A model generated the notes under the pieces. That model was given only the letters and a program-made list of their open reading frames with translations, had not been told where the DNA came from and searched no databases. Shown here in pieces: positions 24,212 through 31,093 of a stretch of DNA of 40,437 nucleotides (its first letter is position 1; each line of letters begins with the position of its first letter). The stretch is from Gordonia rhizosphera NBRC 16068 (GTDB lineage Bacteria; Actinomycetota; Actinomycetes; Mycobacteriales; Mycobacteriaceae). The stretch spans positions 1 to 40,437 of the forward strand of contig NZ_BAHC01000159.1 of the NCBI RefSeq assembly GCF_000298195.1, in the 5' to 3' direction. A program made the position numbers and the translations under genes.

Positions 24212-26196
24212 CCTTGACCACCGAATCCACCCAGCCGTACGCACATCTGTTGTCCCCGTTCGAGATAGGGCCACTGAAGCTGCGCAACCGCGTGATGCTG
24301 CCACCGCATGCGTCGGCGATCGGCAACATCTTCGGCACCGACGCGGACGCCGAACGCAATCTCGCCTACTACGTGTCGCGCGCCCGGGGCGGCGCGGCCT
24401 GGTTCGACAGCCTCAGTGCCTGGGTGCCGAACACCGGGGTGATCCCGGGATTCGAGCCCACCGGGGTCGGCGCCACCGTGGAGGGCCATTACAGTCTGCC
24501 CTTTTTCGTCGAACGCGTGCAGGCATATTCGGATGCCCTGCATGCCGAGGGTGCGGTGGTCACCGGGCAGATGGTGCACCAGGGTGGGATGCCACACGGC
24601 GCCTCACCGGTGCTCAGTGCCCCGGTCATCAACAATGTCCCCCATCAGCTCAATCATGACGAGATCGCCTATTTCGTCGGCCAGTACAAGTTCTGCGCCG
24701 AGCAGGCTCAGCGAGCGCGTCTCGACGGTGTCGAGTTGCACATGAATCACGACGACCTGCTCGAGTACTTCCTGTCGCCGCTGACCAACCGTCGCGACGA
24801 CGAGTACGGCGGGTCCATCGAGAACCGGTGCCGCTTTCCGGTCGAGGTGTTGCGCGAGATCCGGGAGGTGATCGGATCATCGATGGTGATCGGCATCCGG
24901 CTCAATCTCCGCGAGGAGGTGCCCGGCGGCTACGACATCGGCGGGGCGATCGAGATCGCGCAGTACCTCGAGAGCACCGGGCTGGTCGACTACTTCCACG
25001 GTGTGGTCGGTAGTCCTTGGGGAAATCCGAGCTACATTCAGCCGCACTTCTACGAACCCGCGCAGTGGCAGGATCTGGCAGGGCAGTTGCGGCGCGCCAT
25101 CTCGCTGCCGGTCGTCCACACCGGACGGATCAATCATCCGGATGTCGCGGAACGTGTGCTGGCCTCCGGAAATGCGGATGTCGTCGGCATGGCCCGGGCC
25201 CATATCGCCGAACCCGACATCGTCGCGAAGGTCCAGGCGGGCAGGGTCGACGAGATCCGGCCCTGTGTCGGCGGCAATGAGTGCATCAGCCGCCGCTACG
25301 TGGAAGGGCTGCCGTTCGGGTGTGCGGTCAACCCGCACACCAGCAACGAGATCGATGGTCCCTGGCCGGTGGTGACCGATCCGAAGCGCGTCCTCGTCGT
25401 CGGGGGTGGTCCCGCGGGAATGGAGCTCGCCGCCCTGGCCGGGGAGAAGGGCCACGATGTGCAGTTGTGGGAGGCGTCCGACACGCTCGGCGGACAGCTG
25501 CTCACCGCCGTCAATGCGCCGACCTACGACATGTTCGAGAAGTACCTGGATTGGCAGCGGCGCCGCGTCGACAGGGCCGGGGTGAAGGTGGACCTGGGCC
25601 ATTGTGCGACCAAGCAGGAGATCGAGGAATCGGGATTCGACGTGGTGGCCGTCGCGACCGGCTCGACCAGACGCATCCCGGATATCCCTGGGGCATACGG
25701 CGACAATGTCGCCGACATCAGGGATGTACTCAACGGCGACGTGTCCGTCGGCAACCGGGTGCTGGTCGTAGCGCAGGACGATCACATGCCGCCGTTGTCG
25801 CTCGCCGACTTCCTCACCGACCGTGGACACGACGTGACGATCGTGTATGCCACTCAGGTCGCGGGCCAACTACTCGGCCGCTACATCGTCGGCGGCATCC
25901 TCGGCCGGCTAGACGCGAAGGGTGTGGAGTATCGCTTCTCCGAAGACGTCGTGGAGATCACGCAGACCGGTGTGGTGACGCGAAACGTCTACTCGGGCAG
26001 GACGCGAGAGCTCGACGGGTTCGACTCGGTGGTGCTGGCGTGCGGCGGTATCGGGGATGCCGGCCTGTATGAGAGCCTCAAATCGGGTCCGGCCAACGCG
26101 AACGGACGTGAAGTCCACATCCTCGGCGACGCCTACGCGCCCCGCCGGCTGGTGTTCGCGAGCAGACAGGCCTACGCGCTGGCGAAGCTGATCTGA
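24208..26196 (+). CDS. OYE/trimethylamine-dehydrogenase-like flavoprotein with altered cluster and active-site residues
   Basis: The 662-residue protein has an FMN-binding TIM barrel (1-340; LLSPFEIGPLKLRNRVMLPP, EYGGSIENRCRFPVEV), an iron-sulfur segment (352-375), then a dinucleotide domain with KRVLVVGGGPAGMELAAL at about 392-409. This is the 2,4-dienoyl-CoA reductase/TMADH layout. Two key sites differ. The cluster motif, normally C-x2-C-x2/3-C-x11/12-C, has Cys353, Gly356, Cys359 and Cys372, so one ligand is lost. In LHMNHDDLLEYF the His178/His181 pair is kept, but Asp183 stands where OYE enzymes carry the proton-donor Tyr. FadH/OYE proteins are associated with mycofactocin systems. Enone reduction is the default guess, but Asp183 suggests other chemistry. 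It ends the operon before a perfect terminator. Confidence 0.9.
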   Translation: MTLTTESTQPYAHLLSPFEIGPLKLRNRVMLPPHASAIGNIFGTDADAERNLAYYVSRARGGAAWFDSLSAWVPNTGVIPGFEPTGVGATVEGHYSLPFFVERVQAYSDALHAEGAVVTGQMVHQGGMPHGASPVLSAPVINNVPHQLNHDEIAYFVGQYKFCAEQAQRARLDGVELHMNHDDLLEYFLSPLTNRRDDEYGGSIENRCRFPVEVLREIREVIGSSMVIGIRLNLREEVPGGYDIGGAIEIAQYLESTGLVDYFHGVVGSPWGNPSYIQPHFYEPAQWQDLAGQLRRAISLPVVHTGRINHPDVAERVLASGNADVVGMARAHIAEPDIVAKVQAGRVDEIRPCVGGNECISRRYVEGLPFGCAVNPHTSNEIDGPWPVVTDPKRVLVVGGGPAGMELAALAGEKGHDVQLWEASDTLGGQLLTAVNAPTYDMFEKYLDWQRRRVDRAGVKVDLGHCATKQEIEESGFDVVAVATGSTRRIPDIPGAYGDNVADIRDVLNGDVSVGNRVLVVAQDDHMPPLSLADFLTDRGHDVTIVYATQVAGQLLGRYIVGGILGRLDAKGVEYRFSEDVVEITQTGVVTRNVYSGRTRELDGFDSVVLACGGIGDAGLYESLKSGPANANGREVHILGDAYAPRRLVFASRQAYALAKLI

Positions 26197-26200
26197 CGCA

Positions 26201-26237
26201 AAACTCGGCCGACACCCACGCGGTGTCGGCCGAGTTT
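26201..26237. terminator. Bidirectional terminator between convergent genes
   Basis: A perfect 16-bp stem is formed by aaactcggccgacacc (26201-26216) and ggtgtcggccgagttt (26222-26237) with a 5-base loop. The outer A/T tracts give a short U-run in both directions. It sits between the OYE stop (26196) and the SDR stop (26247). Confidence 0.9.
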
Positions 26238-26246
26238 GTCGTCGGG

Positions 26247-27014
26247 TCACATACCGCCGTCGACGGTGAGGATCGACCCAGTGGTGTAGCTCGACGCCTG
26301 ACTGGCGAGATAGACTGCGGCACCGACGATCTCGCTGGGATCACCACCGCGCTTGGCCGCGAACGTGTCGGCGCGCTTGGCGAATGCCTCCATGTCCCAC
26401 GCGGTAGAGACATCTGTCAGGAAGGTGCCGGCCATGATCGCGTTGACCCGCACGTTTGGCCCGAAGGTCTTGGCGAGCCCCATCGTCAGCGCGTTCAGGC
26501 CGGCCTTGGCAGCCGCATAGGGCAGCACGTCGGGACGCGGCCGCATCGACGCGGCGCTGGAGATGTTGATGATCGACCCACCGTCGCCGTCGGCCATCCG
26601 CGTCCCGACCAGGGCCGCGAGCCGGAACGGGCCCTTGAGGTTGACTCCGATCACCTTGTCGAACAACGCCTCCGAGACGCCGGCGACACCGTCGTAGAGG
26701 GGGGACATGCCGGCGTTGTTGATCAGCACGTCGACCTTGCCGAAACGCTCGTAGCTCTTGTCGACCAGTCCCTCGAGATCATCCCAGCGGCCGACGTGCG
26801 CGGCGACGGGAAAAGCGGTCCGCCCGGTCTCCTCCTCGATCTCCTTCGCGGTGACCTCGCACGATGCGCCGTCGCGGCTCGCGATGATGACGTCGGCGCC
26901 CGAGCGGGCCAGACCGAAGGCCATCGCCCGGCCGAGGCCCCGGCTGCCGCCGGTGATGAGTGCTACGCGGTCGGTGAGGTCGAACGCCTGATCGGGGCGA
27001 AACTGGCCTGCCAT
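26247..27014 (-). CDS. Short-chain dehydrogenase/reductase
   Basis: The 255-residue SDR starts MAGQFRPDQAFDLTDRVALI, with TGGSRGLGRA as cofactor motif and ASRDGASCE after strand 2 (Arg suggests NADPH). NNAG is intact (LINNAGMSP), the catalytic Ser is in ISSAASMRPR and Tyr/Lys in YAAAKAG. The end TTGSILTVDGGM is standard. GAGGAG six bases before the ATG at 27014 decides this start over the ATG at 27032. It is a single-gene unit, divergent from the acyl-CoA dehydrogenase at 27116, and operator site D lies between them. A ketone reductase or 3-ketoacyl reductase role is possible. Confidence 0.9.
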   Translation of the reverse strand: MAGQFRPDQAFDLTDRVALITGGSRGLGRAMAFGLARSGADVIIASRDGASCEVTAKEIEEETGRTAFPVAAHVGRWDDLEGLVDKSYERFGKVDVLINNAGMSPLYDGVAGVSEALFDKVIGVNLKGPFRLAALVGTRMADGDGGSIINISSAASMRPRPDVLPYAAAKAGLNALTMGLAKTFGPNVRVNAIMAGTFLTDVSTAWDMEAFAKRADTFAAKRGGDPSEIVGAAVYLASQASSYTTGSILTVDGGM

Positions 27015-27052
27015 CGAATCTCCTCTGTCCATGGACGTAATTCCTTAGTATG

Positions 27053-27067
27053 GTAATCATAGATTAC
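27053..27067. promoter_or_regulatory. Operator candidate, site D (divergent SDR / acyl-CoA dehydrogenase)
   Basis: GTAATC-ATA-GATTAC is a perfect inverted repeat with 6-bp arms and a 3-base centre, the best copy of the shared TAATCAT motif. It lies between the divergent genes starting at 27014 and 27116, so one bound regulator could control both. TATGGT at 27049-27054 just before it resembles a -10. Confidence 0.68.
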
Positions 27068-27115
27068 GGAATGTGACGAGCGCCATGGCGAGCGCCGACG
27101 ACGACGGAGACAACA

Positions 27116-28264
27116 ATGACCACAAGCGAAACCGGACTGTTCGAACTGCCCCAGACCTACCGGGACCTACAGGCCCAGGCCCGTGAGTTGGCCGTCTCGA
27201 TGCGCGACATCGCAGCCCGCGCCGACGAATCGAGCTCCACCGACCCCGATGTCCGCAAGCGCCTGGCCGCCTCCGGTCTCACCGAACTCGCGGTACCCGC
27301 ACAGTGGGGTGGCCGCTTCGAGAAGGTCGACTCGCTCGCGGTGACCATCGTCCGCGAGCAGCTGGCCGCCGAGAGCGCTCATCTCGATTCGATGTTCGTG
27401 ATGCAGGGCATCGGCAGCTACGGCCTCGCCGTGGCGGGGTCGGACGCGGTGCGCGACCGTTGGTTGCCGAAGGTCGCGACGCTCGACGCGATGGCCGCCC
27501 TCGGTCTCACCGAGCCGCACGTCGGGTCGGACCTCAAGGCGCTGACCACCACCGTCGTCGCCGACGGTGACGAGCTGGTGCTCAACGGACACAAGTCGTT
27601 CATCACCAACGGCGGCGACGCCGATTTCTACAGCATCCTGGCCAAGGAGGGCGACGGCTACTCGCTGGTCCTGGTGCCCGCCGACACCCCCGGGGTGAGC
27701 ACCCACCGCCCGCATCAGATCATCGCGCCGCATGTGCTGTCCGACGTCGTTCTGGAGAACGTCCGGGTACCTGCCGATCACCGGATCGGCGAGGCCGGAA
27801 AGGGTTTCGGCCTCGTCCTGGCGACACTGGCCACCTTCCGGGTGTCCGTCGCGGGTGCGTCGGTCGGGATGGCCGAGGCCGCATTGCGTCTCGCGCTCGA
27901 GCACGCCAATAATCGCCAGCAGTTCGGGACGTCGCTGTCGCGGCTGGGTTCGGTGCCCGAACATCTCGCCTCCTGCTGGACCGACATCGAGGCCGCCCGT
28001 TCGCTCACCTACCGGGCGGCGGCCGCCTCGGCGCGCGACCCGCGCGCCAACCTGCACCTGTCGTCGATGGCGAAGGTATCGGCCACCGAGATGTGCGGCC
28101 GCGTCGTCGACCGGTGCGTGCAGATCATGGGACGCTTCGGCATCACCCGCGACACCGCGATCGAGCGTCTCTACCGGGAGTCCCGCCCGATGCGGATTTA
28201 CGAGGGGTCGACCGAGGTCATCTTCGATTCGCTGGCCAAGCAGCTGATCAAGAATGGCATCTGA
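27116..28264 (+). CDS. Acyl-CoA dehydrogenase, third of three (canonical catalytic Glu)
   Basis: The 382-residue enzyme has the FAD segment AALGLTEPHVGSDLKAL, the segment GHKSFITNGGDADFY, RQQFGTSLSRLGSVPEHLA and QIMGRFGITRDTAIERLYRESRPM. The medium/short-chain catalytic Glu is present in RIYEGSTEVIF (Glu363), and the alternative position reads ATFRVSV without Glu. It therefore belongs to a different branch from the two dehydrogenases at 12164 and 15862. GGAG eight bases ahead of the ATG serves as ribosome site. Its stop lies inside the next gene (11-base overlap). It likely oxidises a different chain intermediate of the same pathway. Confidence 0.92.
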   Translation: MTTSETGLFELPQTYRDLQAQARELAVSMRDIAARADESSSTDPDVRKRLAASGLTELAVPAQWGGRFEKVDSLAVTIVREQLAAESAHLDSMFVMQGIGSYGLAVAGSDAVRDRWLPKVATLDAMAALGLTEPHVGSDLKALTTTVVADGDELVLNGHKSFITNGGDADFYSILAKEGDGYSLVLVPADTPGVSTHRPHQIIAPHVLSDVVLENVRVPADHRIGEAGKGFGLVLATLATFRVSVAGASVGMAEAALRLALEHANNRQQFGTSLSRLGSVPEHLASCWTDIEAARSLTYRAAAASARDPRANLHLSSMAKVSATEMCGRVVDRCVQIMGRFGITRDTAIERLYRESRPMRIYEGSTEVIFDSLAKQLIKNGI

Positions 28265-28790
28265 TCTGCTGTCCGCGGAGGCGCTGCAGCGCATGGTGAT
28301 CCAGTCCGAGCTCACTCGGCTCGGCGCGGAGTACTCCATCGCGGTCGACGACCACGACATCGAGTGCGTTCTCGACTGCTTCACCGACGACGGCAGTTTC
28401 GAACGGGCGGGTTCGGTGCATACCGGACGATACACGCTGCGTAGCTTCTACATCGCGATGATGGACCGCTATCGGTTCACCCGCCACGTCCCGGAGACGC
28501 TGGTGATCCGCGATGCTGACGACACCGAGGTGGTGTCGCTGACCACCGGCAGTGCCGAACTGCTGTACGGCGACACCCTGATGCGTGCGGCCTACCGCTA
28601 TCACGACACGTGTCGCCTCGACGACGGACGCTGGCGCTACGCACGCCGGAAGCTCGACTTCCTCTACGTGGTTCCGGCCGAGGCCATGTCCGCATCGATG
28701 GTGGACCGCAACCGCATTCGTTGGCCGGACGCACCACCTTCGCCGGCCGACTTCCCGGAATCACTACCCACATGGGAGACATATCGATGA
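28254..28790 (+). CDS. NTF2/SnoaL-like protein (second of three)
   Basis: The 178-residue protein has the NTF2-like opening LTRLGAEYSIAVDDHDIECVLDCFTDDGSFER, then GRYTLRSFYIAMMDRYRFTRHVPE and VVSLTTGSAELLYGD, and YRYHDTCRLDDGRWRYARRKLDFLYVV at the end. The YxIAxDxxD opening is shared with the copies at 23678 and 30657. A lyase, isomerase or epoxide-hydrolase-like role is possible, and non-catalytic members exist. It overlaps the dehydrogenase by 11 bases and the next gene by four, so all three are co-translated. Confidence 0.82.
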   Translation: MASDLLSAEALQRMVIQSELTRLGAEYSIAVDDHDIECVLDCFTDDGSFERAGSVHTGRYTLRSFYIAMMDRYRFTRHVPETLVIRDADDTEVVSLTTGSAELLYGDTLMRAAYRYHDTCRLDDGRWRYARRKLDFLYVVPAEAMSASMVDRNRIRWPDAPPSPADFPESLPTWETYR

Positions 28791-29281
28791 GCCGCACCGG
28801 CGTCGACGACCTGGAGAACATGCGTCCGATCACTCTGGACGACGAGTCTCGGGCGGCGCTGTTCGCCGCGCAGACCGAGTGCACCTTCGTGTTCGCGACG
28901 CCGCAAGGCTGGCCGGCGGGAGTCGTGGTCTCCTACCTCGTCGACGGTGACTCGTTGTGGTTCACCGCGGCCGCATCCCGACTGCACATCCGAGCCCTCA
29001 ACGACGAACCGCGGGTCAGTGTCGTCGTCTCCAACAACGGGACCGTGCTCCCCGGACGCCAGATGGTGACGATGCGCGGCCGTGCGACAGTGCACCGGGA
29101 CCGGGAGACCCGCGACTGGTTCTTCCCGCGGTTCGTCGAACGGATGCGGCCCAACGATCCGGTGGCGTTCGCCCGGCTGCTCGACAGCCCCGATCGTGTT
29201 GTCGTGCAGGTGGAGATCGTGCGAATCCCGGTCAGCCACGACTCAACCCGGCTGCCGGGGGATGGGCGTGGGGGAAGCTGA
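28787..29281 (+). CDS. PPOX-fold (pyridoxamine 5'-phosphate oxidase-like) FMN/F420-binding protein
   Basis: The 164-residue protein has the split-barrel pattern ITLDDESRAALFAAQTECTFVFATPQGWPAGVVVSYL, SLWFTAAASRLHIRALNDEPRVSVVVSN, and MVTMRGRATVHRDRETRDWFFPRFVE. In actinobacteria this fold includes F420-dependent reductases and FMN proteins. The cofactor is not readable. The start ATG overlaps the preceding stop (ATGA). It closes the block; 16 bases later the toxin gene ends on the other strand. With the LLM-class gene it is the second possible F420 user in the regulon. Confidence 0.8.
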   Translation: MSRTGVDDLENMRPITLDDESRAALFAAQTECTFVFATPQGWPAGVVVSYLVDGDSLWFTAAASRLHIRALNDEPRVSVVVSNNGTVLPGRQMVTMRGRATVHRDRETRDWFFPRFVERMRPNDPVAFARLLDSPDRVVVQVEIVRIPVSHDSTRLPGDGRGGS

Positions 29282-29297
29282 GCCGACCTGACTTCGC

Positions 29298-29687
29298 TCA
29301 GCGCGGGGAGAGGGCTCTCAGTCCGGCGCGACCGGCGGTGTTGGCGAGTTCGGTGTCATAGGTCAGCAGTTCGTCGACGCCGATTCGGATCGCGACCGCC
29401 AGGTGTAGGGCGTCGTGGGATCGGAGAGGTGTGTGGGTGCCGGCGGCGATCATGTCTCCCCGCGTGAGGTCGACGAGATCAACGGTCTCGAGAATCCTCG
29501 TGATCGCGTCGGCGGCGATGAGGTCGGGATGGCGTCCGGCCGCGCAATGCAGTTCGGTGTGAAGCAGCCAGGACGCGACCAAGCGCCGGCGCGGCCCGGA
29601 TGTGAGCCACTGCAGCAGTGGCTCGGTTTCGGGCTCGTCAACCACGAGCTTCATGGCCGCTGACGTGTCGACGTAGGTGATGATCAC
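29298..29687 (-). CDS. PIN-domain toxin, VapC type
   Basis: The 129-residue PIN protein starts MIITYVDTSAAMKLVVDEPE. The acidic residues of the PIN nuclease site are present: Asp7 (VDTSA), Glu45 (LHTELHC), Asp92 (SHDALHLA) and Asp111 (LLTYDTELA). VapC toxins are Mg-dependent RNases that cut RNA such as tRNA and are blocked by the cognate antitoxin. Its ATG overlaps the antitoxin stop as ATGA. It converges with the PPOX gene 16 bases away. The pair looks like an insertion between catabolic blocks. Confidence 0.9.
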   Translation of the reverse strand: MIITYVDTSAAMKLVVDEPETEPLLQWLTSGPRRRLVASWLLHTELHCAAGRHPDLIAADAITRILETVDLVDLTRGDMIAAGTHTPLRSHDALHLAVAIRIGVDELLTYDTELANTAGRAGLRALSPR

Positions 29688-29950
29688 CAGCGGCCGCGCG
29701 TGTCGTCGAGGATCTCGGCGGTGGTTACCGAGGAGCGCGATCGTTGGATGGAGCGGAGGTCAGCCGGGTCGCGAATCGCGCGACGAACCTGGCCTTGGTC
29801 GAGAAGTGCGTCGAGTACGCAGCGCTCAATGGGACTGACCACAGCAACCGGCCTGCCGTTGTTGGTGACGATGATCGATTCTCCGGCTTCCACGCGTCGG
29901 AGGACGTCTGCGCTGTGATTGCGCATCTCGCGGTGGGTGATCGTCTCCAT
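29684..29950 (-). CDS. Phd/YefM-family antitoxin
   Basis: The 88-residue protein METITHREMRNHSADVLRRV, followed by EAGESIIVTNNGRPVAVVSPIE, is a typical Phd/YefM N-terminal DNA-binding domain. The C-terminal part LDDTRGRW should contact the toxin. It comes before the toxin gene and overlaps it, as usual. The ATG at 29950 starts the family-typical sequence; the frame is open upstream but unlike the family. A palindrome upstream at 29982-29997 could be the autoregulatory operator. Confidence 0.88.
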   Translation of the reverse strand: METITHREMRNHSADVLRRVEAGESIIVTNNGRPVAVVSPIERCVLDALLDQGQVRRAIRDPADLRSIQRSRSSVTTAEILDDTRGRW

Positions 29951-29981
29951 GTCGCACAGCGTAGCACAGCCTTGGTACGCA

Positions 29982-29997
29982 GCGTTCCGGAGAACGC
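29982..29997. promoter_or_regulatory. Candidate toxin-antitoxin operator
   Basis: GCGTTC-CGGA-GAACGC is an inverted repeat with perfect 6-bp arms, 32 bases upstream of the antitoxin ATG. A direct repeat gcacagc (29954-29960 and 29964-29970) lies closer to the start. Antitoxins of this family usually bind such repeats. Confidence 0.45.
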
Positions 29998-30111
29998 GGC
30001 GCCTCCCCGAACCGGGAGAAGGCCGACCCGAAAACCCCGTGCGTGCAAGCCGCGGAAGCCATAGTGCCAACGGTCCAGCCTGGACGTGAGGTTTCCAGGG
30101 TCGGCCCGACT

Positions 30112-30561
30112 CTAGGCGGCCCGGGGTGCTCCCAGGGTCTGCAGCGCCTCCAGCAGCGCCGGCGGAATCGGCGCCTTCGCCCCGTCCGCCCCGCGTACCG
30201 CGTAGGTGATCGCGCCGTGCGCGACCAATTCGTCGCCGCGGGTGAAGTCGAATCCCAGGACGTACGAGGTGTTGCCGAGCTTCTCCAGGACCACCGTGCA
30301 CACCAGTTCGTCAAACACCCGGCAGCTGGTGAAGTACTGGCACTCCGACTTCAGCCCGACCGTGTACGCGCCGATGCGGTCGAGCATGGTGTCGCTGTCC
30401 AGCCCCAGCCCATGCAGCCAGACGCTGTAGGTGCGTTCCATCCACGGGTAGTTGATCGCGAAGTACGAGATCCCCAGCGCGTCGCAGTCGCCGTAGGACA
30501 GCGCAAAGCGTTGTTGCGTAGGCGCATTCACTCTGGCCTGCTCTTCGACCGACAAAGTCAT
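30112..30561 (-). CDS. Hotdog-fold acyl-CoA thioesterase (4-hydroxybenzoyl-CoA thioesterase-like)
   Basis: The 149-residue protein has the 4HBT-family active-site segment LSYGDCDALGISYFAINYPW followed by MERTYSVWLHG, with the Asp in YGDCD as probable catalytic residue. KSECQYFTSCRVFDELVCTVVLEKLGNTSYVLGFDF follows the family's strand pattern. It would hydrolyse acyl-CoA to free acid and CoA. GGAAAG just before the ATG at 30561 is the ribosome site. It is divergent from the NTF2-like gene at 30657 with operator candidate E between them. It may release CoA from a dead-end or overloaded intermediate. Confidence 0.88.
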   Translation of the reverse strand: MTLSVEEQARVNAPTQQRFALSYGDCDALGISYFAINYPWMERTYSVWLHGLGLDSDTMLDRIGAYTVGLKSECQYFTSCRVFDELVCTVVLEKLGNTSYVLGFDFTRGDELVAHGAITYAVRGADGAKAPIPPALLEALQTLGAPRAA

Positions 30562-30595
30562 CTCTGCTTTCCTTCCAGGTCTTGAAAAACCATCC

Positions 30596-30620
30596 TAATC
30601 ATGGTCATGATTGCTATGGT
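30596..30620. promoter_or_regulatory. Operator candidate, site E, with overlapping extended -10
   Basis: AATCATG-GT-CATGATT (30597-30612) is an inverted repeat with perfect 7-bp arms and contains the shared TAATCAT core (30596-30602). TGCTATGGT (30612-30620) matches an extended -10 element (TGNTATNNT) for the plus-strand operon starting at 30657. It lies between divergent genes. Confidence 0.62.
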
Positions 30621-30656
30621 AATCCACATCACACGAAAACTCACCGGAGGTTGGTC

Positions 30657-31064
30657 ATGTCTGTTCGCCACGAGATCGAGAACGTCCTCGCGCAGTACGC
30701 CATCGCCTACGACAGCGGTGACCTGGGTGCGGTCGAGAAGATCTTCGCGCCCGACGCCGTGTTCACCATGAACATCGCCGACGGTGCCGAGGTCGGCCCG
30801 CTCAACGGCGCCGAAGAGATCATGGGCCTCTACCGGGGAGCGAGCGACTCCCACACCGGCCAGGGCCGCCACATCACCACCAACGTCTACGTCGAGCCGC
30901 GCGAGGACGGCACCGTGAAGTCCACCGCCTACCTGCTGGTCATGAACGTCGCCGGTGGCGAGCTCTCCCCGGTCACGACCGGCATCTACATCGACGAGTG
31001 GGCCCGCGGCGGAGACAGCTGGCAGCTCACCAAGCGCCACATCGAGCTCGACCGCCCGTACTGA
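30657..31064 (+). CDS. NTF2/SnoaL-like protein (third of three)
   Basis: The 135-residue protein begins MSVRHEIENVLAQYAIAYDS, then GDLGAVEKIFAPDAVFTMNIADG, NGAEEIMGLYRG, and HITTNVYVEPREDGTVKSTAYLLV, ending with WQLTKRHIELDRPY. This is a compact SnoaL-like domain close to the family's minimum length. The reaction is unknown. GGAGG at 30646-30650, six bases before the ATG, decides the start over the longer open frame. It is the first gene of the plus-strand operon and 29 bases ahead of the acyl-CoA ligase. Confidence 0.88.
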   Translation: MSVRHEIENVLAQYAIAYDSGDLGAVEKIFAPDAVFTMNIADGAEVGPLNGAEEIMGLYRGASDSHTGQGRHITTNVYVEPREDGTVKSTAYLLVMNVAGGELSPVTTGIYIDEWARGGDSWQLTKRHIELDRPY

Positions 31065-31093
31065 TCCCACTCAACCCATCTCAGGCTGGCACC

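Noticed and set aside
12057..30620. Explaining the TAATCAT motif only as -10 promoter similarity
   Set aside because: Several sites do overlap -10-like words, but the conserved part continues past them and forms inverted repeats at sites A, D and E, which a -10 alone would not explain. The doubt remains strongest for site B.
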